This document shows positions 47,157 to 57,285 of a stretch of DNA of 64,000 bases, piece by piece. Both the position numbers and the translations under genes were made by a program. The notes beneath the pieces are model-generated. The model was given only the letters and a program-made list of their open reading frames with translations, did not search any database and had not been told where the DNA came from. Numbering within the stretch: position 1 is the first letter of the stretch; the number at the start of each line of letters is the position of its first letter. The stretch is from Streptomyces griseus (GTDB taxonomy: Bacteria; Actinomycetota; Actinomycetes; Streptomycetales; Streptomycetaceae): assembly GCF_001715295.1 (NCBI RefSeq), contig NZ_MDKB01000004.1, positions 186,001-250,000 on the forward strand, read 5' to 3'.

Positions 47157-47200
47157 ACTTGTCGATATACGGACCGCCACCCGTGAGGAGGTCACTCCCG

Positions 47201-47404
47201 ATGGAGGCACACACGGGCGACAGGCTGCTGATGCACGGCAGGACCGTGGGTCAGCACGACCGGGTCGCAGAGATCATCGAAGTACTCGGCGAGGGGGGCA
47301 GCCCTCCGTACCGTCTGCGCTACGAGGACGGGCACGAGTCGATCAGGTCCCCCGGCCCCGACAGCGTCGTCCAGCACCCCACGCCCGAGAAACGGGACGC
47401 GTAG
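47201..47404 (+). CDS. DUF1918 small protein
   Basis: 67 residues from ATG 47201 with GAGGAGGT upstream. The chain GDRLLMHGRTVGQHDRVAEI followed by EVLGEGGSPPYRLRYEDGHE is the DUF1918 SH3-like barrel. The function is unknown. It may be cotranscribed with the EamA exporter, whose stop is 44 bases upstream. Confidence 0.88.
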   Translation: MEAHTGDRLLMHGRTVGQHDRVAEIIEVLGEGGSPPYRLRYEDGHESIRSPGPDSVVQHPTPEKRDA

Positions 47405-47408
47405 CACG

Positions 47409-47445
47409 CGGGTGCGCCGCGAGCCCCGGGCCCGCGGCGCACCCG
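47409..47445. terminator. bidirectional hairpin terminator
   Basis: CGGGTGCGCCGCG (47409-47421) pairs perfectly with CGCGGCGCACCCG (47433-47445). It sits between the convergent DUF1918 and glycosidase-like genes, 5 bases from each stop. Confidence 0.85.
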
Positions 47446-47450
47446 TCCGC

Positions 47451-48731
47451 TCACCGCGGGGTGCGGACCCGTGCCCCGTAGTGGTCGGCCACCACGCGGG
47501 CCATGGCCCCGACGGGGTCGCTCTTCACCTGCTTCGCCGAGAAGAACACGTGACCGCCCACCTCCGGGTGGTCCGCGTCCAGGTCGAGGTGGCGGGAGAG
47601 TTCGCCCGGGTCCTGCCAGGCGGCGGGCTGGGCGGGGTCGCCGGCCTTGTAGAGCGCCTCGCCGATGTAGAGGTCGACGCCGGTGCCCCGGACGGTCTCG
47701 GCCCACCACGGCACGAGCTTGGCGTAGTCGGCCGACGCGAGGCCGATGTGCCAGTAGAGCTGGGGACAGATGTAGTCCACCCACCCCTGCTTGACCCACT
47801 TACGGGTGTCGGCGTACACGTCGTCGTAGGTCTGTACGCCCGCACGGGTGTCGGAGCCCAGCGGGTCGGTCGCCTTGTTGCGCCACACGCCGGAAGGGCT
47901 GATACCGAAGCGGACACCGCTTCTGGTGTCCTTGATCCGTCCGGCCGTCTCGCGCACCAGGCGGTCGATGTTGTCACGGCGCCAGGACGCCTTGTCCGCG
48001 AAGCCGGCACCGTGGAGTGCGTACGTGTCGTCGTCGTCGAAGTCCTGGCCCGCGACCGGGTAGGGGTAGAAGTAGTCGTCCCAGTGGACCGCGTCCACCG
48101 GGTAGCGGCTCACCGCGTCGAGCATCGCGTTCTGGACGAACGCCCGGACCTCGGGGAGCCCCGGGTTGTAGTAGAGCTTCCCGCCGTAGGGCACCACCCA
48201 TTCCGGGTGCCGCCTGGCGGGGTGCGTGGCGACCAGCCGCGAGGGATCGGTGTGGTTCGCCACCCGGTACGGGTTGAACCAGGCGTGCAGCTCCAGCCCA
48301 CGGGCGTGCGCCTCGCGCACCGCCGTGCCCAGCGGGTCCCAGCCCGGATCCTTGCCCTGTACACCCGTGAGGTACTGCGACCACGGTTCGTACGGCGAGG
48401 GCCAGAGCGCGTCCGCGGTGGGCCGGACCTGGAGGACGACGGCGTTCAGCCGCAGCTCGACCGCGCGGTCCAGATGGGCGGTCAGCTCGGCCTGCTGGGC
48501 GGCGGCCGTCAGGCCGGTCCGCGAGGGCCAGTCCACGTTGGCCACGGTGGAGATCCATACGCCCCGCAGCTCCGCCGGCGCCGCCCGCCGCCGCCCTGGC
48601 ACCGCGCCGGGACCCGGCACGGGCAGGGCGGCGCCCGGCCGGGGCACGGCGACGGCGTCGCCCGCCGTCACCACTGCGGCCAGCATCCCCGCCGCGCTCA
48701 TCACAAAAGACCTCCGGCCACAACGCCGCAT
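47451..48731 (-). CDS. secreted GHL10-type (family-10-like) glycoside hydrolase
   Basis: 426 residues from ATG 48731 (AAAGG upstream). An export signal with a twin-arginine look (RRCGRRSFVMSAAGMLAAVV) is followed by a Pro/Ala/Gly linker and a TIM barrel: ELRGVWISTVANVDWPS, NAVVLQVRPTADALWPS, ELHAWFNPYRVANHTD, AVHWDDYFYPYPV and YICPQLYWHIGLA. These are the marks of the DUF187/GHL10 family of putative glycosidases. The substrate is unknown, possibly a cell-wall or extracellular glycan. Confidence 0.88.
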   Translation of the reverse strand: MRRCGRRSFVMSAAGMLAAVVTAGDAVAVPRPGAALPVPGPGAVPGRRRAAPAELRGVWISTVANVDWPSRTGLTAAAQQAELTAHLDRAVELRLNAVVLQVRPTADALWPSPYEPWSQYLTGVQGKDPGWDPLGTAVREAHARGLELHAWFNPYRVANHTDPSRLVATHPARRHPEWVVPYGGKLYYNPGLPEVRAFVQNAMLDAVSRYPVDAVHWDDYFYPYPVAGQDFDDDDTYALHGAGFADKASWRRDNIDRLVRETAGRIKDTRSGVRFGISPSGVWRNKATDPLGSDTRAGVQTYDDVYADTRKWVKQGWVDYICPQLYWHIGLASADYAKLVPWWAETVRGTGVDLYIGEALYKAGDPAQPAAWQDPGELSRHLDLDADHPEVGGHVFFSAKQVKSDPVGAMARVVADHYGARVRTPR

Positions 48732-48933
48732 CGATCGCGCCTTTCGTCTCACTGTGTCCACGTCCGTCCGTTCCGGCCGCCCCGCGTGACACGGATCATG
48801 CCCACCACCGCCCCGCGACCCGCAGACCACGGAGGCCGGATCGCGGAGTAACGTCGTGGGGTCGAGGCGGGCCCCGGAATCAGACGGATACTGCCGCACG
48901 GAGATCAGCGAAAGGCACGAGGTGACGGACTCT

Positions 48934-49794
48934 ATGGCCGACATTGCACGCGTCGGAGTGGTGGGCTGTGGCCAAATGGGCGCAGGCATCGCGGAGGTGT
49001 GCGCCCGCAGCGGTCTCGAGGTCATGGTGGCCGAGACCACCGGCGAGGCGCTGGAGATAGGGCGTACCCGCCTGCACAACTCCCTCTCGAAGGCCGCCGA
49101 ACGCGGCAAGATCACCGAGGAGGAGCGGGACGGGACACTCGGCCGCCTCAGCTTCACGACCGACCTCGGCGCGTTCGCCGACCGTGACCTCGTCATCGAG
49201 GCCGTCGTGGAGAACGAGCAGGTGAAGACCGAGATCTTCCAGGTGCTCGACCAGGTGGTGACCCGGCCGGACGCCATCCTCGCCTCGAACACCTCCTCCA
49301 TCCCGCTGGTGAAGCTGGCGGTGGCGACCTCCCGGCCCGACCAGGTCATCGGTATCCACTTCTTCAACCCGGCGCCGGTGCAGAAGCTCGTGGAGCTGAT
49401 CCCCGCGCTGACCACCTCGGACGTGACGGTCAAGCGCGCCGAGGCGGTGGTGGAGGACGTGCTCGGCAAGCACGCGATCCGCGCCCAGGACCGCTCCGGC
49501 TTCGTGGTCAACGCCCTGCTGATCCCGTACCTCCTGTCCGCGATCCGGATGTTCGAGTCGGGCATCGCCAGCCGTGAGGACATCGACAACGGGATGGAGA
49601 TGGGCTGCGCCCACCCGATGGGGCCGCTGAAGCTCGCCGACCTGATCGGCCTGGACACCGTGGCCTCGGTCGCCGACTCGATGTACGCGGAGTACAAGGA
49701 GCCCCTGTACGCCGCTCCCCCGCTGCTCCAGCGCATGGTCGACGCGGGCCGCCTCGGCCGCAAGACCGGCTCGGGCTTCTACCCGTACGCCTGA
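48934..49794 (+). CDS. 3-hydroxybutyryl-CoA dehydrogenase
   Basis: 286 residues from ATG 48934, preferred over GTG 48922 because GAGGTGA ends 8 bases ahead of it. It is an NAD(P)-dependent dehydrogenase of 3-hydroxyacyl-CoA: Rossmann loop VGVVGCGQMGAGIAEVCARSG, ILASNTSSIPLVKLA with catalytic Ser, GIHFFNPAPVQKLVELI with catalytic His, and GFVVNALLIPYLLSAIRM. The C-terminal helical domain ends RKTGSGFYPY. It works in butyryl-CoA formation, PHB turnover or fatty-acid oxidation. No partner gene is adjacent. Confidence 0.94.
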   Translation: MADIARVGVVGCGQMGAGIAEVCARSGLEVMVAETTGEALEIGRTRLHNSLSKAAERGKITEEERDGTLGRLSFTTDLGAFADRDLVIEAVVENEQVKTEIFQVLDQVVTRPDAILASNTSSIPLVKLAVATSRPDQVIGIHFFNPAPVQKLVELIPALTTSDVTVKRAEAVVEDVLGKHAIRAQDRSGFVVNALLIPYLLSAIRMFESGIASREDIDNGMEMGCAHPMGPLKLADLIGLDTVASVADSMYAEYKEPLYAAPPLLQRMVDAGRLGRKTGSGFYPYA

Positions 49795-49799
49795 AACCC

Positions 49800-49844
49800 C
49801 GCGACGGGGGCCGGCCGGGGAGCTCCCGGCCGGCCCCCGTCGCG
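49800..49844. terminator. long GC hairpin terminator
   Basis: A perfectly symmetric arm pair: CGCGACGGGGGCCGGCCGGG at 49800-49819 and its complement ending CCCCCGTCGCG at 49844, around GAGCT. It lies between two convergent stops (49794 and 49855). Confidence 0.88.
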
Positions 49845-49854
49845 CGTACGCCGC

Positions 49855-50385
49855 TCAGCGCAGGCGCAGGTGGTGGAGCATCAGCAGGCCCGCCGCCATG
49901 GCGGCCGCCGGTACCTCCCCCCGCGCGATCATGTCGGGCACCAGCTCGAGCGGTACCCACGCGCGGCGCGAGGACTCGAAGTCGTCCGCCGGGGGGCCGG
50001 TGTACGTCGCCTCCCGCGCCCAGAAGAGGTGGTGGCGGGCGTCGGTGAGGCCGTTGGCCGGCTCGGCGGTCATCAGGGGACTCAGCGCGCCGGGGCGCCA
50101 GCCGGTCTCCTCCTCCATCTCCCGGGCGGCCGCGGCGGCGACGTCCTCACCGTCCTCGACCACGCCCGCCGCCAGTTCCCATCCCCAGCTGTCCGTGATG
50201 AACCGGTGCCGCCACAGCAGCAGCACCTCGTCGGCCTCGTTGACGACGGTGGCCGCAGCCACGGGCCGGAGCCGGATGACGAAGTGGTCGAGATGACGGC
50301 CGTCGGGGAGAACGACATCCGCCAGATTGACCCGGAACCAGCGATTCGCGTACACAGCCTGTTCGTTCAAGTTCGCCCACTGCAC
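49855..50385 (-). CDS. NUDIX hydrolase
   Basis: 176 residues from GTG 50385 with GGAAGGTGG upstream. The Nudix box is GVVEDGEDVAAAAAREMEEE followed by TGW, with all the metal-binding glutamates. The N-terminal part (WANLNEQAVYANRWFRVNLA) and the DGRHLDHFVIRL strand are like ADP-ribose or related nucleoside-diphosphate hydrolases. The substrate is unproven. It lies just downstream of the NsdA-like regulator, on the same strand with an 87-base gap. Confidence 0.9.
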   Translation of the reverse strand: MQWANLNEQAVYANRWFRVNLADVVLPDGRHLDHFVIRLRPVAAATVVNEADEVLLLWRHRFITDSWGWELAAGVVEDGEDVAAAAAREMEEETGWRPGALSPLMTAEPANGLTDARHHLFWAREATYTGPPADDFESSRRAWVPLELVPDMIARGEVPAAAMAAGLLMLHHLRLR

Positions 50386-50472
50386 AGTTCTGCCACCTTC
50401 CGACTGGTCGATGGCATCATCGGAACAGGGCCGTCTCCGCACGGGAACGCGTGGTGGCGGTGCGGACGAAGC

Positions 50473-51813
50473 TCACAGAGGCACGCGCAGTGCCCCGTCG
50501 ATCAGGGACACCGCCGCTTCGGCCTCGGCGCAGCCGCTCACGGCCAGGAGATCGCGCACCGAACGCAGCCGGTCCCGGAGCCGCCGGGACTCCATACCGC
50601 GGGCGAGTTCGGCCATCTCCGAGGCTGTGCGGGCCGCCTTGTCCGCCTCTCCCTGCATCAGTTCGAGACGGCTGAGCAAGGCCAGCCGATGCACCCTGCC
50701 CCGGTCGTGCGCCGGGGAGCGTACGGCCGCCGCGGCGTGCTCCCTGGCCCCGGCCAGGTCGCCCAGGCCGAGCAGGGCCTCGGCGACCTGCACGTCGACG
50801 AGCCCTGGCTGGACGTAGCCGGTCTCGTCCGGCTCACGTCCGGGACGGATCCGCCCGGCCTCGGCCTCGGCCCGGCGGATGCGCTCCATGGCGCCACCGT
50901 GGTCGCCGAGCCGTGCGTACGCCTTGGCCTGCATCGCGTACAGGTCGGCTGCCAGGGCGGGGGTGATGTGCGGGCCCGCCGCACGCAGCGCCGCCTCGGC
51001 GAAGGCGACGGAACTGCGGTAGTCGGCCAGGAACAGCGACTGGTTGACCAGCAGGGCGATCACGTAGGCGCCGAAACCCCGGTCGCCGCTCGCCTTGGCG
51101 AGGCGCAGCGCCTGGTGGAAGTAGCGCTGGGCGAGTCCGTGCGCGTCGGAGTCGTAGGCGCAGATGCCGGCGACGGCCACCAGACCGCCGGCCGCGCGGT
51201 GCAGCCTGCGGCCCGTCGCGTCGCCGTAACCGCCCCGCAGCAGCGGTGCCGTCTCCGCGTTGAGGAAACCGACGATGCGGGATCTGGTCGCGATGCCCCC
51301 CGCCTTCCGGTACATCTGTTCGTAGTGGGCGCGGGCCGAGCGGAGCATCACTATGTCCGCCGGACCCACACGGGACGGGCCGGGGCGCGACACGTCGGCG
51401 TCCTCGGGCGGGTTCTCCCACTCCCACACGGGCATCACCGCGGGCGTGCCCGTGACGGCGGCGGACGCGGTCAGGTGCGGGCGCCGCTGTTCGTCGGAGC
51501 GCCACAGCGCGGTGGCGTGCTCGACGAAACCGGGGAGCGTGGCACCGTGCGCGGTCGTGCGCGTCCCGGAGGTCCCCATGCCGATGTCGTCGAGCGTGAC
51601 GGCCCGGCGCAGCCTGCCGCCGAGGACCTCGCAGATCAGGTCCGGCACCTGCCCGCGCGGGCGCTGGCCCTTGAGCCAGCGGGAGACCGCCGTGTGTTCG
51701 TACCGCAGACACAGGCCGCGGGCACGGCCTGCCTGGTTGACGTGACCGGCGAGCCCCGCACGGGACACACCCGCCTCGTCGATCAGGGATTCGAGCAGGA
51801 CGTTGGGCTCCAT
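50473..51813 (-). CDS. NsdA-like regulator (HTH plus TPR-like repeats)
   Basis: 446 residues from ATG 51813. The N-terminal ~75 residues hold an HTH-like segment (GVSRAGLAGHVNQAG, RYEHTAVSRWLKGQRPRGQV). The rest, from about residue 150, is helical and TPR-like (GLAQRYFHQALRLAKASGD, ALAADLYAMQAKAYARLGDH, ALLGLGDLAGAREHAAAAV). This layout matches NsdA-type proteins that restrain Streptomyces sporulation and antibiotic production; the ortholog assignment is inference. A perfect TTCACAC/GTGTGAA palindrome lies upstream, possibly autoregulatory. Confidence 0.78.
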   Translation of the reverse strand: MEPNVLLESLIDEAGVSRAGLAGHVNQAGRARGLCLRYEHTAVSRWLKGQRPRGQVPDLICEVLGGRLRRAVTLDDIGMGTSGTRTTAHGATLPGFVEHATALWRSDEQRRPHLTASAAVTGTPAVMPVWEWENPPEDADVSRPGPSRVGPADIVMLRSARAHYEQMYRKAGGIATRSRIVGFLNAETAPLLRGGYGDATGRRLHRAAGGLVAVAGICAYDSDAHGLAQRYFHQALRLAKASGDRGFGAYVIALLVNQSLFLADYRSSVAFAEAALRAAGPHITPALAADLYAMQAKAYARLGDHGGAMERIRRAEAEAGRIRPGREPDETGYVQPGLVDVQVAEALLGLGDLAGAREHAAAAVRSPAHDRGRVHRLALLSRLELMQGEADKAARTASEMAELARGMESRRLRDRLRSVRDLLAVSGCAEAEAAVSLIDGALRVPL

Positions 51814-51839
51814 CGCCCCCCCATGTGCGTGTCGCGATG

Positions 51840-51873
51840 AGCATAGTGGAGCACGATTCACACGGGGTGTGAA
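51840..51873 (-). promoter_or_regulatory. promoter with 17-bp palindrome ahead of the NsdA-like gene
   Basis: On the minus strand a TATGCT -10 (51840-51845) lies 27 bases before the start codon. Eleven bases upstream of it is TTCACACGGGGTGTGAA (51857-51873), perfect 7-bp arms around GGG, where the -35 would be. It fits repression or activation at this promoter. The rest of 51874-52120 holds no gene. Confidence 0.55.
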
Positions 51874-52120
51874 CGGAATGCCCGAACCGTACCGCTGTGC
51901 GCTCTGCCGCGCCGGGGCGCCGGTGGCTTGAATAAGTGCCTCGCAAGAGGCGGCCGGGTCGTCGGCTCCCCCTCGTACAGTCGACGACCCGCTCCCGCGC
52001 CGTCCGTCCTGCCGACCTGCCCGACACTCCGAGGCAGTACGGACGGCGCCGGACCGCACGACCCACTGCCGATGACAGGAGGGCGCGCGTGCGGTCCCCG
52101 GGGCCGTCCGGCGAGACGGA

Positions 52121-52151
52121 AGGGGCGTATCCGGTGGCCGGATACGCCCCT
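52121..52151 (-). terminator. hairpin terminator after pheT
   Basis: AGGGGCGTATCCGG (52121-52134) pairs perfectly with CCGGATACGCCCCT (52138-52151) around TGG. It lies 23 bases beyond the pheT stop. Confidence 0.88.
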
Positions 52152-52174
52152 CCTCATCGGCTTCCGCCGCCGGG

Positions 52175-54688
52175 CTACGCGCCGCGCAGCACCGCGCCGG
52201 TGCGCTCGGCGGCCAGCGCGACCGCGGCGTCGCGGGCGGCGGTGGCCTCCTCCACGGTCAGCGTGCGGTCGGGCGCACGGAACCGCAGGGCGTACGCCAG
52301 GGACTTCCGGTCCTCGCCGATCTGGTCGCCGGTGAAGACGTCGAACAGCCGCAGCGATTCGAGCAGGTCTCCGGCGCCTTCGCGCAGCGCCTTCTCCACC
52401 GCCTCGGCGGGTACGTCCGCACCCACGACGAGGGCCACGTCCTGGGTCGCCACCGGGAAGGTGGAGATCCGCGGTGCCTGCAGGGCTCCGTCGACGGCCT
52501 GCTCCAGGACGTCGAGCTCGACCTCCATGGCGCAGGTCCGGTCGGGCAGGTGGAGCTCCTTGATGACGCGCGGGTGCAGTTCGCCCGCGTGCCCGAAGAG
52601 GGTCTCCTCGCCGTCGACCGTGACGTAGAGCGCCGCGCAGCGGCCCGGGTGCCAGGGGGCGTGCCGGTCGGCGCGGACGGTCAGTTCGACGCCCGCCTCG
52701 CGGGCGATCGTGCGCGCCGCCTCGACGGAGTCCGCCCAGTCGGCGGGGCGGCCCTTGCCCCACCAGCCGGCCTGCTCGCGGGCGCCCGCGAGGACGACCG
52801 CGGCCCGGCGGGGCTGGCGCGGCAGCGCCGCGTCCAGACCGGCGATCTCCTCGTCGGTCGGACGCCGGTCGACGGGCAGGCGTACGGCCTTCGTCTCGTG
52901 GCCGGTCGGCCGGAAGACCAGCCCGGTCTCGAAGAGCGCGAGGTCGTGGCTGCCCCGTCCGTCGTTGCGCCGCAGGGAACCGAGCAGGCCCGGCAGCAGC
53001 GTGGTGCGCAGCGAGGGCTCCTCGTCCGAGAGCGGGTTGACGAGGGTGACCGTACGGCGGCGGGCGTCGCCCTCCTCCAGGCCGAGCTGGTCGAGGACGG
53101 CCTCCCCGATGAAGGGGTAGCTGAGCGACTCGACGTAACCGGCTCCGGCGAGGGCGCGGCCGATACGGCGGTGCAGCCGCTGCCGGTCGGTGAGCCCGCG
53201 GCCCGAGGGCGGCGTCGGCAGGGTGGAGGGGAGGTTCTCGTACCCCTCCAGCCGGATGACCTCCTCGGCCAGGTCGTTCGGCTCGCTCAGGTCGGGGCGC
53301 CAGGACGGCACGGTGACGATCAGCTCGTCCTGCCCGTAGACGTCGCAGCCGACCTCCTGGAGGCGGCGTACGACGGTCTCGCGGCCGTACTCGACGCCGG
53401 CCACCCGGTCGGGGTGGGCGGCGGGCATCGCGATGGTGCGCGGTGCGGAGGGGGCGCTGATCTCCGTGACGCCGGCCTCCGCGGTACCGCCGGCGAGCAG
53501 GACCAGCAGGTCGACGGTGCGCTGCGCGGCAGCGGCGGCGGCCTGCGGGTCGACGCCTCGCTCGAAGCGCTTGGACGCCTCGGAGGACAGCTTGTGGCGG
53601 CGTGCGGTGCGGGCGATCGAGATGGCGTCGAAGTGGGCTGCCTCGACGACGACCTCGGTGGTGCCGGACTCCTCGGCCTGCACGTCGGCGATCTCCGTGT
53701 GCGCCCCGCCCATGACGCCCGCGAGACCGATCGGCCCGCGGTCGTCGGTGATGACGAGGTCCGCGGCGTCCAGGACGCGTACGACGCCGTCGAGCGTGGT
53801 GAGCTTCTCGCCCTGCACGGCGCGGCGTACGCCGATCGGCCCGTCGACCCGGGTGCGGTCGTAGGCGTGCAGCGGCTGGCCGAGCTCCAGCATCACGTAG
53901 TTGGTGATGTCCACGGCGAGCGAGATCGGGCGCATCCCGGCCTTCTGCAGGCGGCGCTGCATCCAGATCGGGGAACGCGCCTCGGGGCGCAGTCCGGTGA
54001 CCGTGCGCGCCGTGAACCGGCTGCAACCGATCGGGTCGGACACCTTCACCGGGTAGCCGAACGCGTTCGGCGCGGGCACGTCCAGGAGTGCCGGGTCGCG
54101 CAGCGGCAGGCCGTAGGCGATGGCGGCCTCGCGGGCGACGCCGCGCATCGACAGGCAGTAGCCGCGGTCCGGCGTGACGGCGATGTCGAGGACCTCGTCG
54201 ACCAGCTCGAGGAGCTCGATCGCGTCGGTGCCCGGCTCGTACTCGGGCGGCAGCACGATGATGCCGTGCGTACCGTCGTCGCCCATGCCGAGTTCGTCGG
54301 TGGAGCAGATCATGCCGTGCGAGGTCTTGCCGTAGGTCTTGCGCGCGGCGATCGCGAAGTCGCCGGGCAGCACGGCGCCCGGGAGGACCACGACGACCTT
54401 GTCGCCCACGGAGAAGTTGCGGGCGCCGCAGACGATCTCCTGCGGCGCGCCGGTGCCGTTGGCCGTGCCGACGTCGACGGTGCAGAAACGGATGGGCTTC
54501 TTGAAGCCCTCCAGCTCCTCGATGGTCAGTACCTGTCCGACGACCAGCGGGCCCTTGAGGCCGGCGCCGGTCTGCTCGACGGTCTCGACCTCCAGGCCGA
54601 CGGAGACGAGCTTGGCCTGTACGTCACGGCCCGTCTCCGTCGCCGGCAGGTCGACGTATTCCCGCAGCCAGGAAAGCGGGACGCGCAT
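52175..54688 (-). CDS. pheT: phenylalanine-tRNA ligase beta subunit
   Basis: 837 residues. It has [15 protein letters not shown] at the start, the tRNA-binding (EMAP-like) domain about 40-155 ([20 protein letters not shown]), the B3/B4 editing domain ([20 protein letters not shown]), B5 ([20 protein letters not shown]), the catalytic-like core ([20 protein letters not shown]) and the C-terminal anticodon-binding FDX-ACB domain ([17 protein letters not shown]). It forms an alpha2-beta2 enzyme with PheS. Start ATG shares one base with the pheS stop (TGATG). Confidence 0.97.
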   Translation of the reverse strand: MRVPLSWLREYVDLPATETGRDVQAKLVSVGLEVETVEQTGAGLKGPLVVGQVLTIEELEGFKKPIRFCTVDVGTANGTGAPQEIVCGARNFSVGDKVVVVLPGAVLPGDFAIAARKTYGKTSHGMICSTDELGMGDDGTHGIIVLPPEYEPGTDAIELLELVDEVLDIAVTPDRGYCLSMRGVAREAAIAYGLPLRDPALLDVPAPNAFGYPVKVSDPIGCSRFTARTVTGLRPEARSPIWMQRRLQKAGMRPISLAVDITNYVMLELGQPLHAYDRTRVDGPIGVRRAVQGEKLTTLDGVVRVLDAADLVITDDRGPIGLAGVMGGAHTEIADVQAEESGTTEVVVEAAHFDAISIARTARRHKLSSEASKRFERGVDPQAAAAAAQRTVDLLVLLAGGTAEAGVTEISAPSAPRTIAMPAAHPDRVAGVEYGRETVVRRLQEVGCDVYGQDELIVTVPSWRPDLSEPNDLAEEVIRLEGYENLPSTLPTPPSGRGLTDRQRLHRRIGRALAGAGYVESLSYPFIGEAVLDQLGLEEGDARRRTVTLVNPLSDEEPSLRTTLLPGLLGSLRRNDGRGSHDLALFETGLVFRPTGHETKAVRLPVDRRPTDEEIAGLDAALPRQPRRAAVVLAGAREQAGWWGKGRPADWADSVEAARTIAREAGVELTVRADRHAPWHPGRCAALYVTVDGEETLFGHAGELHPRVIKELHLPDRTCAMEVELDVLEQAVDGALQAPRISTFPVATQDVALVVGADVPAEAVEKALREGAGDLLESLRLFDVFTGDQIGEDRKSLAYALRFRAPDRTLTVEEATAARDAAVALAAERTGAVLRGA

Positions 54689-55815
54689 CAGATCTCCATC
54701 CCGAACGGCCGGGTGAACCGGACGTCACCCTCGACCATGTCTCGCATGTCCTCGACGTTGTGGCGGAACATCAGCATCCGCTCGATGCCGAACCCGAAGG
54801 CGAATCCGCTGTACTTCTCGGGGTCCACACCGCAGGCGACGAGCACCTTGGGGTTGACCATGCCGCAGCCGCCGAGCTCGATCCAGCCCTCGCTGCCGCA
54901 GGTGCGGCAGGGCCGGTCGGGGTTGCCGACGGACGCGCCGCGGCAGACGTAGCAGACCATGTCCATCTCGGCGGACGGCTCGGTGAACGGGAAGAAGTTC
55001 GGCCGCAGCCGGGTCTTCATGTCCGGGCCGAAAAGTGCCTGGACCATGTGGTCGAGGGTGCCCTTGAGGTCGGCCATGGTGAGGCCCTCGTCGACGGCGA
55101 GCAGCTCGATCTGGTGGAAGACCGGGGTGTGCGTGGCGTCGAGCTCGTCGGTGCGGTAGACCCGGCCGGGGCAGACCACGTAGACGGGGGGCTTGCGGCT
55201 GAGCAGCGAGCGGGCCTGGACCGGCGAGGTGTGCGTGCGGAGCACGACACCGGACTCGTCGCCCTCTGCGCCGTCGGGGCCCTGGACGAAGAAGGTGTCC
55301 TGCATCTGCCGCGCCGGGTGGTCGGGCACGAAGTTCAGGGCGTCGAAGTTGAACCACTCCGCCTCGGCCTCGGGGCCTTCCGCGATCTCGTAGCCCATGG
55401 CGACGAAGACGTCGGCGACGCGCTCCATGATGGTCGTCAGGGGGTGGCGCGCGCCGGCCGGTGTGCGGTCGTAGGGCAGAGTGACGTCCACCGCCTCCTC
55501 GACCAGCACCCGGGCGTCACGCTCGGCCTCGAGCTCCGCCTGGCGGGCCGCCAGCGCCTTGGAGACGGCGCCGCGGGCCTGGCCCACGCGCTTGCCCGCC
55601 TCGGCCTTGGCCTGCGGCGGCAGGGCGCCGATCTCCCGGTTGGCGAGCGACAGGGGCGAGGTACCACCGGTGTGCGCGGTCTTCGCCTGGGCGAGCGCCT
55701 CGAGGTCGCCGGCGGCGGCGAAGGCGGCGAACGCCTCGTCCCGCATGCGCTCGATCTCTTCCGGTTTCAGTGCCTCGACCTCGACTGGGTCGTACGACTT
55801 GTTCGGTGCCGACAT
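54688..55815 (-). CDS. pheS: phenylalanine-tRNA ligase alpha subunit
   Basis: 375 residues from ATG 55815. The N-terminal coiled coil ([40 protein letters not shown]) contacts tRNA. The class II core has motif 2 [20 protein letters not shown] with the Arg in [17 protein letters not shown], and motif 3 [21 protein letters not shown]. Four Cys (CYVCRG, CRTCG) form an actinobacterial zinc-type insert. First gene of pheS-pheT. I saw no clear Phe-rich leader peptide or T-box upstream. Confidence 0.97.
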   Translation of the reverse strand: MSAPNKSYDPVEVEALKPEEIERMRDEAFAAFAAAGDLEALAQAKTAHTGGTSPLSLANREIGALPPQAKAEAGKRVGQARGAVSKALAARQAELEAERDARVLVEEAVDVTLPYDRTPAGARHPLTTIMERVADVFVAMGYEIAEGPEAEAEWFNFDALNFVPDHPARQMQDTFFVQGPDGAEGDESGVVLRTHTSPVQARSLLSRKPPVYVVCPGRVYRTDELDATHTPVFHQIELLAVDEGLTMADLKGTLDHMVQALFGPDMKTRLRPNFFPFTEPSAEMDMVCYVCRGASVGNPDRPCRTCGSEGWIELGGCGMVNPKVLVACGVDPEKYSGFAFGFGIERMLMFRHNVEDMRDMVEGDVRFTRPFGMEI

Positions 55816-55982
55816 CTCTTCCCGTGCTTCCGATTGGCTGGTGGCGACCCTGGTTCGACGACTGAGGACGCAAAGGTGCCAAAAGTCGAGTCTACGGCCG
55901 CCGGGAGGCGAAGACGCCCGTGGGCGGCCCGGGCCCTCCCGTCGCCCGCCGCCGCCCCGTCCGATTCGCTGCGCGAAACCCC

Positions 55983-57137
55983 TTATTTCATGAAGGCCGG
56001 CATGCTCACGGGCAGGACGAACCTGAATTCGGCTCCACCTCCGGGACCCCGGTCCACGGTGATGGTGCCGCCGTGCGCCTCGACGATGCCCTTGACGATG
56101 TACAGGCCCAGGCCGGTCCCACCGCGCTTGCTCCCCCGCCAGAAGCGGGTGAAGACGCGGCCCATCGACTCCTCGGGGATGCCGGGACCTTCGTCGCTCA
56201 CGGTGACCGCCGTTCCCTTCTCGTCGCTCTTGCCCGGTGCGGGCGCGGGGGCGATCTCGATGGTGACGGTTCCCTCGCCGTGGCGCACCGCGTTTTCCAG
56301 GAGGTTGCCCAGGACCTGGTCCACTTTGTCCGGGTCGGCCCAGAGCCCCGGCAGGGGCTGCCGGGTGCGGACGAGGAAGCGGTCGGGGGCCTGGCCGACG
56401 GCGGTGAGTGCCTGGATGTGGCGCTCGACCGCGGCGGAGATGTCCACGGGCTGGCGCCGCAGCTCCAGCCGGCCGGAGTCGATGCGGGAGATGTCGAGCA
56501 GTTCGGCGATCAGCCGGTTGACACGGTTGGCGTCGGCGTCGACCGTCTCCAGCATGAGCCGCTTCTGGTCGTCGGTGAACCTCTCCCACTTGGCCAGCAG
56601 CGTCGCGGTGAACCCCTTGACCGAGGTCAGCGGGGAGCGCAGCTCGTGGGCGACGGTGGCGATCAGCTCGGCGTGGCTGCGTTCCGTGCGGCGGCGGGCC
56701 TCGGTGCCGCGCAGCGAGACGACGAGCCGGCGGACCGGCCCGGTCGGCGTGTCGCGTACGTAGCGCGCGGAGACGAGGACCTCGCGGCCGCCGGGGAGCA
56801 GCAGATTGCGCTCGGGCTGGCCGACGCGGGTGGCGAGCCCGCCGTACGGGTCGGTCACGGCCCACCAGCGCCGGCCCTTGAGGTCCTCCAGGGGCAGCGC
56901 GTGTTCCAGGGAGCGGCCGAGGGCTGCGGCGCGGGGCGTGGCGGTGATCCTCGCGGCGGCCGCGTTGAAGCAGACGACCCGGCCGTTCTCGTCCGCGACG
57001 ACGAGCCCGTCGGGCAGGTCGTCCGGGCCGATGCCCGTCGCCGTGTCGCCGGTGTCCTGGTCCTCGCCGTCCCCGTCGGTGGTGGCGCGCACGGCCGCCG
57101 TGTGTGTGTGACCCGGCGTGCTCATGCTGACAGCCAT
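55983..57137 (-). CDS. orphan cytosolic PAS sensor histidine kinase
   Basis: 384 residues from ATG 57137; GTG 57152 and ATG 57125 are alternatives. A PAS-like domain (LPDGLVVADENGRVVCFNAA, about 45-150) is followed by HisKA with the phospho-acceptor His in ATVAHELRSPLTSVKGF (about 175), N box VDQVLGNLLENAVRHG, G1 VSDEGPGIPEESM, and G2 RGGTGLGLYIVKGIVEAHGG. There is no transmembrane helix, so it senses something in the cytoplasm. No response regulator is adjacent. It lies between pheS and the repeat cluster. Confidence 0.9.
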   Translation of the reverse strand: MAVSMSTPGHTHTAAVRATTDGDGEDQDTGDTATGIGPDDLPDGLVVADENGRVVCFNAAAARITATPRAAALGRSLEHALPLEDLKGRRWWAVTDPYGGLATRVGQPERNLLLPGGREVLVSARYVRDTPTGPVRRLVVSLRGTEARRRTERSHAELIATVAHELRSPLTSVKGFTATLLAKWERFTDDQKRLMLETVDADANRVNRLIAELLDISRIDSGRLELRRQPVDISAAVERHIQALTAVGQAPDRFLVRTRQPLPGLWADPDKVDQVLGNLLENAVRHGEGTVTIEIAPAPAPGKSDEKGTAVTVSDEGPGIPEESMGRVFTRFWRGSKRGGTGLGLYIVKGIVEAHGGTITVDRGPGGGAEFRFVLPVSMPAFMK

Positions 57138-57285
57138 CTTCCCGTACCCCACCTCTCGAACCGGTGCAGTGGGCCCCCGAGTTCGTCACCCTACTAGGCG
57201 CCGCCCGGCGAGCGACACCCTGCGGGCGCGCCCCGGCCGGTGTGGCCGGTACCGGCCGGTGGGGTGCCGCTGCGGGGGCGGCTCG

